In this document: positions 16,177 to 26,004 of the stretch, one piece after another
Position numbering within the stretch: position 1 is the first letter of the stretch
Layout of the letters: every line of letters starts with the position of its first letter
Assembly: GCA_959605475.1 (NCBI GenBank)
Contig: CAUHFS010000034.1
Span: 1 to 26,306, forward strand
Direction: 5' to 3'
Length of the DNA stretch: 26,306 nucleotides
Origin: an uncultured Collinsella sp.
GTDB taxonomy: Bacteria; Actinomycetota; Coriobacteriia; Coriobacteriales; Coriobacteriaceae
Notes under the pieces: generated by a model
What the model was told of the DNA's origin: nothing
The model's database searches: none
What the model saw: only the letters and a program-made list of their open reading frames with translations
Translations under genes and position numbers: made by a program

Positions 16177-16397
16177 GCCCAAAGTACTGCGCCTTTCGCG
16201 CCAAAGGCGCGAAACAGCAAGGGGATAGAAGGCAGCGACAACCAACTCCCCCACTATGCCCAAAGTGCTGCGATGTTTCGCGCAAAGCGCGAAACAGCAC
16301 TGGGGCAGCAGAAGGCCACAATCAGCTAGCCCTCCATGCCCAAAGTGGCGCGTGGTTTCGCGGCCACGCCGCGAAACAGCGACCGGGACAAGGCACC
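16177..16397. repeat. Three hairpin repeats of about 80 bp with compensatory stem changes
   Basis: Three imperfect copies start at 16177, 16258 and 16338 (spacings of 81 and 80), each opening GCCCAAAGT. Each holds a perfect hairpin: TTTCGCGCC/GGCGCGAAA around AAA (16194-16214), GTTTCGCGC/GCGCGAAAC around AAA (16275-16295), and GTTTCGCGGC/GCCGCGAAAC around CAC (16355-16377). Stem bases differ between copies but stay paired. In copy 2 a GTGCT/AGCAC outer stem is added. No open frame explains them. They fill the gap between the ATPase gene and the nifJ terminator. Confidence 0.75.
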
Positions 16398-16447
16398 CCC
16401 ACAGCCACGTCCTTCATTCAGCCCCACAATCCGAGGACGTAGTCGTA

Positions 16448-16572
16448 GCAGGATCTGAGGGCTAACCTTCGCGGACACTCCGCAGGACGAAAGAACCCCC
16501 GTCGCACGTAGTGCGCAGCGGGGGTTCTTTCATGTCCGAGGACGTCCGCGAAGGTCAGCCCTCAGATCCTGC
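16448..16572 (-). terminator. Nested inverted repeat with terminator downstream of nifJ
   Basis: Arms of 29 nt (16448-16476 and 16544-16572) match as inverted repeats with one mismatch. Inside is a perfect 13-bp GC-rich stem (GAAAGAACCCCCG, 16489-16501, with 16519-16531), whose loop again contains GCAC-GTA-GTGC. The inner hairpin, followed by a T-rich stretch on each strand, looks like the bidirectional terminator for leftward nifJ. The outer arms are far longer than termination needs. The right arm begins 11 bases after the nifJ stop. Confidence 0.75.
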
Positions 16573-16582
16573 GGTGGGAGAC

Positions 16583-20122
<3,540 letters not shown>

Positions 20123-20521
20123 ATACCCCTCTCCTCTCATATAGGTATACAGGCCCCGGCGATCGCCGGGATGTTGGCGTGATGGGATTTTCGCTGTTGC
20201 TTCCAATCATCTGGCAGGCAGGCTCAGCAGCAGGTACATGGCGTGGAGAGAAGGCATGCCGAGGCGAGGAGGGCTGCACGCGCTCCACAAGCCCAGCTAC
20301 CCGTCTTGCACATGACCGAGCGCCGCAAAGGCCGCATGCCGGATGCTCCCGGGCACGCCCCGGCGATGGGAAGCGCCCGCAACGGAAATCCGCATGCGGG
20401 TTTATTGTACCCCGCCGTCAAGTGTAATTTCGGCAAATATAGGCGGGCGGTAAAGGTTTACCTTGGGTGACCATCAAGGGCAAAATTGATCCTTCCGTCA
20501 CCGAGGGACCAAATGGCAGCT
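20123..20521. other. Upstream region of nifJ
   Basis: About 400 bases without a convincing gene; the short open frames here lack ribosome sites and family resemblance. A perfect 16-bp palindrome (CCCGGCGATCGCCGGG, 20155-20170) lies in the nifJ leader. A TACAAT box on the minus strand near 20408-20413 could be the nifJ -10, with a poor -35. A short CCCGC/GCGGG hairpin followed by TTTATT (20376-20406) and a GGTAAA-GG-TTTACC palindrome (20449-20462) are also present. Confidence 0.35.
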
Positions 20522-20580
20522 GCGGTGAAATAGGAACTGTTTTTGCCGGCCGTAGCCTTAAACAGCCCCTATTTCACCGC
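20522..20580. repeat. Palindromic element 3 after the FHA gene
   Basis: Perfect 13-bp arms (GCGGTGAAATAGG, 20522-20534, with 20568-20580) and a second inner stem CTGTTT/AAACAG enclose a GC-rich loop. It lies 20 bases beyond the FHA stop codon without a T run. In size and layout it resembles the palindromic elements at 12827-12981. Confidence 0.65.
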
Positions 20581-20599
20581 AACTTATTTAGGAGATGAG

Positions 20600-21094
20600 T
20601 CAGAGGGCGCCGAGGAGGATGGCGTAGGTTGTGGATTCTCCGAGCTTGAGCTCGTCACCGGGGTTGAGCTGGGCGGAGCGGCCGGGCTCGACCTGGGTGC
20701 AGACGTTCGTCGCGTCGTTTACCACCACGGTTCCGTTGGTGGACGACAGGTCCTCAACGTACCAGACATTTTGGTCATCGCACCACACGTGGGCATGGCG
20801 AGCCGAAACGTCATCGCCCACATCGGTGATGCCGCCCTCCCCCGTTGCCAGCGCGCCGATCTCGACGCCTTCCTCACTCGGCTGAATCCAGCGCGGGACG
20901 CTCACCGCGTAGCCGTTTTGCACGCGCAGCAGTCCCAGCGGATGCGCCGGCGCGACCTCGTGCTCGCCCGACTTGGAACCAAGGCGGGCGTGAGAGCAAA
21001 CGGCATAGGGAACGAATCTTGCGGATGTACTCCTCGACGTCAGGCAGGTAAGCCCCACGAAGTCACCGGGGAGGCCCAAGCGGCCCGGCACCAC
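20600..21094 (-). CDS. FHA-domain protein, N-terminus uncertain and possibly decayed
   Basis: An open frame of 164 codons whose C-terminal ~100 residues form a forkhead-associated phosphothreonine-binding domain: VSARHAHVW (S97, R99, H100), WYVEDLSSTNGTVV (N120, G121) and PGDELKLGEST. The usual GR after the first strand is replaced by GAL. No kinase or partner is adjacent. Upstream of about residue 55 the frame looks poor. Another minus frame at about 21011-21046 reads PDVEEYIRKIRS, which looks coding, suggesting a frameshift and loss of the original N-terminus. The GTG start at 21094 lacks a good ribosome site, so the gene may be a 5'-truncated pseudogene. Confidence 0.55.
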   Translation of the reverse strand: MVPGRLGLPGDFVGLTCLTSRSTSARFVPYAVCSHARLGSKSGEHEVAPAHPLGLLRVQNGYAVSVPRWIQPSEEGVEIGALATGEGGITDVGDDVSARHAHVWCDDQNVWYVEDLSSTNGTVVVNDATNVCTQVEPGRSAQLNPGDELKLGESTTYAILLGAL

Positions 21095-21522
21095 TTCCAG
21101 ATTCTGACCAGGGCGAGTCGTTCGCCGGTGGCTGAAGGCTCGCTCCCACCCAAAAGGGGAGATTCGCGTTGTTCCCCAATCGCTCTCGCATCTTTCATTT
21201 TGCTCGAGGTGGGCTATAAAAACTTTCCTGGTGAAAGGCGGCGATTGGTTTCCTTTCTTTCTAGAGGAGCGCGCCTGTAATCTGTTTTCATCCTAAATCA
21301 AGTTGAGATCGGACCTTCCAGAGGCAAGTCGACTCAAACTGCGAGGCTCCATGTTGGAATAAAGAGCGCTGTCGAAGTGCCAACAACACAAAGCTTGCCA
21401 GTCTCAAATAGAACCTTTTGGGAGTCCGATTGGGCCGCACACCGAATCCCCGCTGGTGGTTTTTTATAGCTGCGTAACAATAAACAAGGTTAGTGCCAGT
21501 CCAGCATGAAATTGAGGAACGT
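21095..21522. other. Upstream region of the radical SAM gene
   Basis: No intact gene seen. The left part (to about 21200) may hold decayed coding sequence of the FHA gene. The right part becomes A/T-rich and should contain the maturase promoter; GTGGTTTTTTATAGC and GTAACAAT are the only promoter- or terminator-like stretches, none convincing. This marks the left border of the lower-GC island. Confidence 0.3.
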
Positions 21523-22881
21523 ATGCATTTTTTCTCAGTAAGTGATCGTCGTTACTGCTTCGATGAGGTCACTCGCAATTGCTTTCAGGTTGACCAAGCA
21601 TCAGAAGATGCGCTTCGCATATTTGAAGCATCGGGAAGAACGGTCAACTCGAAGTTGCTAACAAAGTCACTTGCTGCGAAAGGCTACGACCAAACGACCA
21701 TAGCAGAACTTGAAGACGACATTGATGAGTATCAACGATTGTCTGAGCGGACTTTCTTAACAAAAGACACGCCTCGAAAACTTAGATCCATCGAACTCCA
21801 CGTTTCACATGCATGCAACCTTGGTTGTAGTTACTGTTTTGCCGGTAAAGGAGATTATGGAACGTCTCCTCTGCTGATGACAGACGAGATAGCCTTCAAG
21901 GCGGTCGACTACCTCGTCGCAAGTTCATCGGAAAACGAAACGCTTGCAATCGTCTTTTTTGGTGGGGAACCCATGATTAACGAGCCGCTGATATGGAAAA
22001 CGGTCGACTATTCAAAAAGAATATACCCCAATAGAAACTTTACCTATTCTATTACGACCAACGGAACGCTTTTGAATGACACTGCTGTGAATTCTTTCAA
22101 GGAGCACGGGTTTTCTGTTCTGATTAGTCTCGATGGTACAGGATGCAAGCACGATGCATCGCGCCCGTACAAGACGGGAGGCGGCTCTTTCTCCGATATC
22201 GACAAAAACGTTCGTCGTTTTTCCGAGTCGTTCCCCTTCGGCGCAAGAGCGACCTTAACAAATAATAACTGTAACCTTGTTGAAGACTATCTTCAGTTTA
22301 AAGAGATGGGCTTCAGAAGGATTTACTTCTCGCCCGTGAGCTCATTCGATGAGAATATCAAACTCGACGAACACTCATTAAACAAAATCAGGGCGGGCCT
22401 AATAGATTTGGCGGATCAATATCTCAAACAGATTGATCAAGGGGAAAAGCCCTTGTTTAGAACATTGAAAACTGCAGTTGATTTGATTATGAGCAACAGG
22501 ATCGCCTTTGTCGGATGCGGGGCTGGCAGGCGTTTTATTTCCGTGACTCCCGAAGGGGACGTATACCCCTGTCACAGGTTTGTCGGGATGATGCGATTCA
22601 AAATGGGCAACATCGTCACCGGAATTGACGAAACTAGGTATATTGAAAACTGGAGTCAGGGTGTCGAAAAAAGAATTGACTGTACGGACTGTTGGGCTCG
22701 GTCTTTCTGTGGTGGGGGCTGTAGCTGGGAGGCTGCAGACGAGCACGGCTACTTGCCCAAGAGTCTACACCCTGCATCATGTGAATATAGAAAAATGTGC
22801 TACGAGATGGCTTTTGACCTTATTTCCCGCCACTCATCTTCGCAGGAGAAAAATCAACGAGAAGCTACTGTATCGGAATAA
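21523..22881 (+). CDS. Radical SAM/SPASM peptide maturase (ranthipeptide/QhpD/PapB-like)
   Basis: A 452-aa predicted RiPP-modifying enzyme. The N-terminus (HFFSVSDRRYCFDEVTRN and on to ~75) resembles the peptide-binding front region of SCIFF-type maturases. The radical SAM core has CNLGCSYC (C98, C102, C105 for the [4Fe-4S]-SAM cluster), FFGGEP (147-150) and TTNGTLL. The SPASM region carries C332, C350, C387, C390, C396, C400, C420 and C426, enough for two auxiliary clusters. Family members make Cys thioether links to peptide alpha, beta or gamma carbons. The ATG at 21523 has GAGGA at ideal spacing; a GTG at 21493 would add ten residues. Two Cys-rich peptide genes follow. Base composition is more A/T-rich than nifJ, suggesting transfer. 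Confidence 0.9.
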   Translation: MHFFSVSDRRYCFDEVTRNCFQVDQASEDALRIFEASGRTVNSKLLTKSLAAKGYDQTTIAELEDDIDEYQRLSERTFLTKDTPRKLRSIELHVSHACNLGCSYCFAGKGDYGTSPLLMTDEIAFKAVDYLVASSSENETLAIVFFGGEPMINEPLIWKTVDYSKRIYPNRNFTYSITTNGTLLNDTAVNSFKEHGFSVLISLDGTGCKHDASRPYKTGGGSFSDIDKNVRRFSESFPFGARATLTNNNCNLVEDYLQFKEMGFRRIYFSPVSSFDENIKLDEHSLNKIRAGLIDLADQYLKQIDQGEKPLFRTLKTAVDLIMSNRIAFVGCGAGRRFISVTPEGDVYPCHRFVGMMRFKMGNIVTGIDETRYIENWSQGVEKRIDCTDCWARSFCGGGCSWEAADEHGYLPKSLHPASCEYRKMCYEMAFDLISRHSSSQEKNQREATVSE

Positions 22882-23036
22882 GCGGTTCAGCGCATTGCTG
22901 TCACCATTGTGGAGGTGTTCGTTCTTCTGATTACCGTCTGCGAAGCTTATTGCTACGTTCGCCGAAACCATTCTAGAAATATGGTGAACTAGACATCTTG
23001 GTTTGTTATACACAATATTGAGGTTTTTCTGCACTC

Positions 23037-23046
23037 AAAGGGAGGT
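23037..23046 (+). promoter_or_regulatory. Ribosome binding site fixing the GTG start of precursor 1
   Basis: AAAGGGAGGT lies about five bases before GTG 23051. It makes that start far likelier than the ATG at 23003, which would add 16 residues and hide the shared MKHIHP opening. Confidence 0.75.
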
Positions 23047-23050
23047 AGTC

Positions 23051-23254
23051 GTGAAGCATATTCATCCGATTAATCCAGGAAGTGGCGACGAGGCAGGCGT
23101 GAAGCCGATGTCTTTTGACTGCCTCTTGGGCATTACTGACATCTGTACTGTTTATGATAAAGCAGATGGCTGTGGTGCATACGATTACTGCGACTATGAC
23201 ATGGATGGCGGCAGCATCTGCGTTGTAGATCACTGTGGCATTGATCAAACGTAG
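23051..23254 (+). CDS. Cys-rich RiPP precursor peptide 1 (67 aa)
   Basis: A small acidic peptide starting MKHIHPINPG with six cysteines: C24, C32, C41, C47, C57 and C62. Each is followed by aspartate: D30, D36, D45, D50, D60 and D65 (spacings X5, X3, X3, X2, X2, X2). This resembles the repeated CX3D of the Cys-Asp thioether ranthipeptide precursor PapA. Residues 1-20 are the likely leader and 21-67 the core. It lacks a double-glycine leader cleavage site. The gene lies 169 bases after the maturase and 30 bases before a paralogue sharing the leader start and six-Cys pattern. Other readings would be a disulfide-rich or metal-binding peptide. No family name can be assigned from sequence alone. 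Confidence 0.85.
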   Translation: MKHIHPINPGSGDEAGVKPMSFDCLLGITDICTVYDKADGCGAYDYCDYDMDGGSICVVDHCGIDQT

Positions 23255-23284
23255 TCTCTAATTGGATTAAGGTGAGGAGCTGTT

Positions 23285-23464
23285 ATGAAGCATATCCATC
23301 CTGTTGGTTCAAATGAACATACTCCCGTTGAGCCTTGTTGTCTTGGAGTTGATATATGCAATTTTTACGACATCGCCGAGTGCCCTGTTGCGGATTGGTG
23401 CTATGTCGATAAAGAATCAAGCTGTGTTTTGCCAGCAGATTGGTGCGATCCAGTTGACGAGTAG
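23285..23464 (+). CDS. Cys-rich RiPP precursor peptide 2 (59 aa)
   Basis: Paralogue of the preceding peptide, missed by length-limited gene finders. It starts MKHIHPVGSN and has C18, C19, C25, C33, C39, C47 and C54. The six cysteines aligning with peptide 1 (C19 onward) are followed by D23, D29, D37, D42, D52 and D58 (spacings X3, X3, X3, X2, X4, X3). Alignment gives the shared pattern C-L-G-h-D-I-C-x2-Y-D-x-A-C-x3-D-x-C-x2-D-S-x-C-V-x-D-x-C with small gaps. Two tryptophans (W38, W53) sit directly before C39 and C54, where peptide 1 has Y46 and H61. GAGGAG lies five bases upstream of the ATG. The core is very acidic. Probable substrate of the upstream radical SAM enzyme (inference). Confidence 0.85.
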   Translation: MKHIHPVGSNEHTPVEPCCLGVDICNFYDIAECPVADWCYVDKESSCVLPADWCDPVDE

Positions 23465-23543
23465 TTTTTGTGTCTAGGAACTATTTGGTCCAATTCAAAA
23501 TAAGATGGGGACAAATACCAAAATCTCGTGTCTGGGAGGAGTT

Positions 23544-23651
23544 ATGCCATTATTGCAAGGTCTCGTTGGATTAACCTTTGTACTTGCTTTATATCTGGCA
23601 CCTTTTTTATTGTTATTCTTCATTATCCGATTCTTTCTTCGGAAAAAATAG
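23544..23651 (+). CDS. Small single-span membrane peptide (35 aa) in the RiPP cluster
   Basis: An ATG with a strong GGGAGGA site opens a 35-codon frame. It encodes MPLLQGLVGLTFVLALYLAP, then a very hydrophobic stretch and the basic end RFFLRKK. It is predicted to be one membrane helix with a cytoplasmic positively charged C-terminus. It has no cysteine, so it is not another precursor of the same kind. It lies 79 bases after precursor 2 and just before a hairpin, so it is the last gene of the operon. Immunity peptide, transporter accessory or small toxin-like membrane peptide are all possible; nothing in the sequence decides among them. Confidence 0.65.
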   Translation: MPLLQGLVGLTFVLALYLAPFLLLFFIIRFFLRKK

Positions 23652-23719
23652 GAGTATCACGCAAACATTAGCGTAGCTTTCTTCCAATATGAGCCGAGCA
23701 TTGGCAAGTGGAATAAGAA

Positions 23720-23756
23720 GCCCGACCGTTCGTCACATGAAAGTGATCGGACGGGC
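23720..23756 (+). terminator. Probable terminator of the RiPP operon
   Basis: GCCCG-A-CCG on the left pairs with CGG-A-CGGGC on the right, with a CAC/GTG inner pairing around ATGAAA. It lies about 70 bases after the 35-aa peptide. The following stretch (CTCTCAATTT) is only mildly T-rich, so strength is uncertain. Confidence 0.5.
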
Positions 23757-23768
23757 CTCTCAATTTAA

Positions 23769-23799
23769 CCCGGGCCGCCACCCATAGCGGCTTTCCGGG
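23769..23799 (-). terminator. Hairpin facing the RiPP operon terminator
   Basis: CCCGG/CCGGG outer pairs and GCCGC/GCGGC inner pairs form a hairpin downstream (leftward) of the gene remnant at 23855-24056. On the minus strand it is followed by TTAAATTG. It is probably the old terminator of that gene. Confidence 0.4.
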
Positions 23800-23854
23800 C
23801 GTATTTTCGGTGCAAAGCAATCGTCAGTTTAATCCTATGCGTCGATACCGCATT

Positions 23855-24056
23855 TCATTTGTTCGGCTCGTATTCTACGGCCTTGTAACCCTCGCACTCT
23901 CCGGCAAACGGATTGAACACGAAGGCAGAGATGATGTGTGCGTGGACATCGAGGCTGCTGTAGGCAACATACTGGGGCATGGACCCCCGCTGCGCGTGGC
24001 ATGCGGCCCGGCATATTCATTGCCGTCCAACCCCGTGTAGTTGCAGCAAAGGGTGG
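23855..24056 (-). pseudogene. Frameshifted remnant of an unknown gene
   Basis: Two minus-strand frames read like consecutive pieces of one protein. One gives NYTGLDGNEYAGPHATRSG. The next, in another frame, gives PQYVAYSSLDVHAHIISAF and ends in AVEYEPNK and TGA (23857-23855). A shift near 23980 joins them. The second piece alone could start at ATG 23980 (41 aa), but its ribosome site is poor. No family recognised. It suggests that the space between the RiPP operon and the ABC gene holds debris of an older gene. Confidence 0.35.
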
Positions 24057-24203
24057 AACCTCAATGCTCAGCTCATGTTGTCCGTGGGACACGAGAATTG
24101 TAAGTACACTTTGGTGTGATTCTCACGATGATACTGAGCCACCTGGAATAAGATACGTCGCGACAACACTTCGCTTCACCTCTGTCTCGACAAGACAACG
24201 TAG

Positions 24204-24221
24204 ACTAAAGTTTCCTTTAGT
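24204..24221. repeat. Perfect 7-bp inverted repeat
   Basis: ACTAAAG-TTTC-CTTTAGT. It lies in a geneless stretch shortly before the multibranched terminator structure and may be part of the same transcript. Confidence 0.5.
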
Positions 24222-24251
24222 AAGAGAATGAGAACTATATCTGAAAGCGTT

Positions 24252-24315
24252 GCGATGGCGTGAAGGCACCGAGTCCGAACCGACTGAATGCTACGTGCAT
24301 CTGCATCGCTTTTTT
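24252..24315 (+). terminator. Multibranched structure ending in six T, possible small-RNA 3' end
   Basis: A closing stem GCGATG/CATCGC (24252-24257, 24304-24309) is followed directly by TTTTTT on the plus strand. Inside are three small hairpins: GTG/CAC (24260-24269), AGTC/GACT (24272-24285) and ATGC/GCAT (24288-24300). No plus-strand gene lies just upstream, so it could terminate a small RNA or a long RiPP-operon transcript. Confidence 0.4.
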
Positions 24316-24348
24316 GTTATCTCTGTCAGTTGGGTAGCACTACACTTG

Positions 24349-26004
24349 TCAGCATTTACCCCGGTACATGCTGCCTAAATCCACTACCCCTTCTACCGCG
24401 CCGACCATCTCGTCATCGTGAGAGACAATGATGATCAGCTGGCTTTGCTTGTTGCGCTTAACATAGGCCGCAAGCTCGGCGCGGCTTACAGCGTCTAACC
24501 CAGTCGTGGGCTCGTCGAGTACCAAAACTGACGACTTGCGTGAAATCGCCGACCATAAGTACACTCGGCGCAGCTCACCGCCCGAAAGCGCGGAGCAACG
24601 TTTCCCGAGCAACTCCTTCACGCTGTTTTCCAGCGAAAGTAGGCCATCTACACCCCGGTGATAGGAAGAAAAGGGCGTGTCGAAATACTCTAACAGCTCT
24701 TTCACCGTTTCGTCCGGCGCGAAGCACGACTGTGGGCAGCACGATATCTCTCTCGCACGTATGTAATCCAAGTCGCATTCTTCGATTGGCACGCCGTTGT
24801 ATTTTACTTTGCCTTTCGATGAGTATAGCCCGAGCATCAAGTAAAGAAGTGACGTCTTGCCTCTTCCGTTTTCCCCAACTATGCAATATGTACCAGGACC
24901 GGAAAACTTGAAAGAAAACCCGCCGAGGACCTCTCGGACAGATCCGTCTGGAAGGGCAACCGAGAATTCCAAATCAGATACCGAAATGTCATTTATTTCA
25001 TCGAGTTTAGCTAAATCGGTCCGATTCCACCCCGATCTCTCCTTTTCTCTCGTCGCGATAGCCGTCCTATCCCATGATGCTTTGGCATCTTGATAGGATT
25101 TGAACAATGACATCATACTTTTCAAAGTCTTAAAGAGAACCGCGAAGTATGTACCGATGATAGTGTACTCGCCTATTGACATAGTTCCGTTAATGATTCG
25201 TACTCCGGAAACAACAAGTATCACCGCTTGAAACAACGCTGCGAAAAGACCATCGAGCGATGTCAGAGAATATGATAGCTTTCCGGAGCGCAAAACTTTG
25301 GGAAAATAGCTCTTAAACCCAGCGTCGAGCGCTTGTTCGCTCTTGCCGTACGAAGATGTCAGTTGAATGTTGAGAATCTGATTAAGCTGCGATGCAATTG
25401 CGGCGTAAAAGGCGCTGTCCGCCTCTTTCTTCTCATACGTGACCCTATACAAAAGTTTCCTCAACCCAGTAATTACACAGAAATACACGATGAGGAGAAT
25501 GATGGAAAACACCGCGAGAGTTGAATCAATTGACCATATGATAAGCAATACGATGGGAATGGCTACAATGGACAGCGGCGCACTGATAAAATTCGCCAAA
25601 ACGAAGGATGAGACCACGCTAGAGTCGGAAATAATCCGTTGCGTTGTATAGGCTGGATCGATGGTCCGACTCACCAAGTAATCGTCTCTTTCAAAACGCA
25701 AGACGGCCTCCCTGAGAAGATCAAAGGAAAGTCTCGTGGTTATGCGAATGGAAAGTGTTCCTGCAAAATAAGTAAAGAGGGTGGAGAAAACTCCTATTGA
25801 CGCAACCAGGAGCGCGAAGAGTACGGCGTCTCTTTCGCTGCGGTTACCGAGAAGAAAATCTAAGAATTTCCCGTTCACGTATGGCATGGCATAGGAGAGA
25901 GCGGTTCCAATCACCGTGATAGCAATGAAGACGAAAGCCCCTTTTGCTCTGATGAACCTCGAGAGAACGCATCGAATCAAGGAAGGCCCCAATCTACCCG
26001 CCAC
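24349..26004 (-). CDS. ABC exporter (membrane plus ATPase half-transporter, no peptidase domain)
   Basis: A 551-aa type I ABC exporter half. The membrane domain (about 1-310) has six hydrophobic helices near 22-42, 60-82, 135-160, 163-182, 252-272 and 278-298. The ATPase domain (about 335-551) has Walker A GENGRGKTS (377-385), Q-loop Q425, signature LSGGE (473-477), Walker B VLVLDEP and the switch H529 in IVSHDDE. It probably acts as a homodimer. It lacks the N-terminal C39 peptidase of bacteriocin exporters. It converges on the RiPP operon and shares its low-GC composition, so it may export the modified peptide or belong to another system. The only in-frame start near the front is GTG 26004, with a poor ribosome site. 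Confidence 0.88.
   Translation of the reverse strand: MAGRLGPSLIRCVLSRFIRAKGAFVFIAITVIGTALSYAMPYVNGKFLDFLLGNRSERDAVLFALLVASIGVFSTLFTYFAGTLSIRITTRLSFDLLREAVLRFERDDYLVSRTIDPAYTTQRIISDSSVVSSFVLANFISAPLSIVAIPIVLLIIWSIDSTLAVFSIILLIVYFCVITGLRKLLYRVTYEKKEADSAFYAAIASQLNQILNIQLTSSYGKSEQALDAGFKSYFPKVLRSGKLSYSLTSLDGLFAALFQAVILVVSGVRIINGTMSIGEYTIIGTYFAVLFKTLKSMMSLFKSYQDAKASWDRTAIATREKERSGWNRTDLAKLDEINDISVSDLEFSVALPDGSVREVLGGFSFKFSGPGTYCIVGENGRGKTSLLYLMLGLYSSKGKVKYNGVPIEECDLDYIRAREISCCPQSCFAPDETVKELLEYFDTPFSSYHRGVDGLLSLENSVKELLGKRCSALSGGELRRVYLWSAISRKSSVLVLDEPTTGLDAVSRAELAAYVKRNKQSQLIIIVSHDDEMVGAVEGVVDLGSMYRGKC

Noticed and set aside
16177..16397. CRISPR-like reading of the ~80-bp repeats
   Set aside because: The whole unit repeats, including the would-be spacers, with only three copies and internal divergence.
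23003..23254. Longer version of precursor 1 starting at ATG 23003
   Set aside because: No good ribosome site at that ATG, whereas GTG 23051 has an excellent one and gives the same MKHIHP start as precursor 2.
24263..24280. Resemblance of GGCACCGAGTC to the 3' part of a Cas9 tracrRNA
   Set aside because: The match is only about eleven bases; the following hairpin does not match, and no cas gene or CRISPR array is present.
24252..24309. tRNA-like cloverleaf
   Set aside because: Only about 58 bases, with too short stems and none of the conserved tRNA D- or T-loop bases in place.
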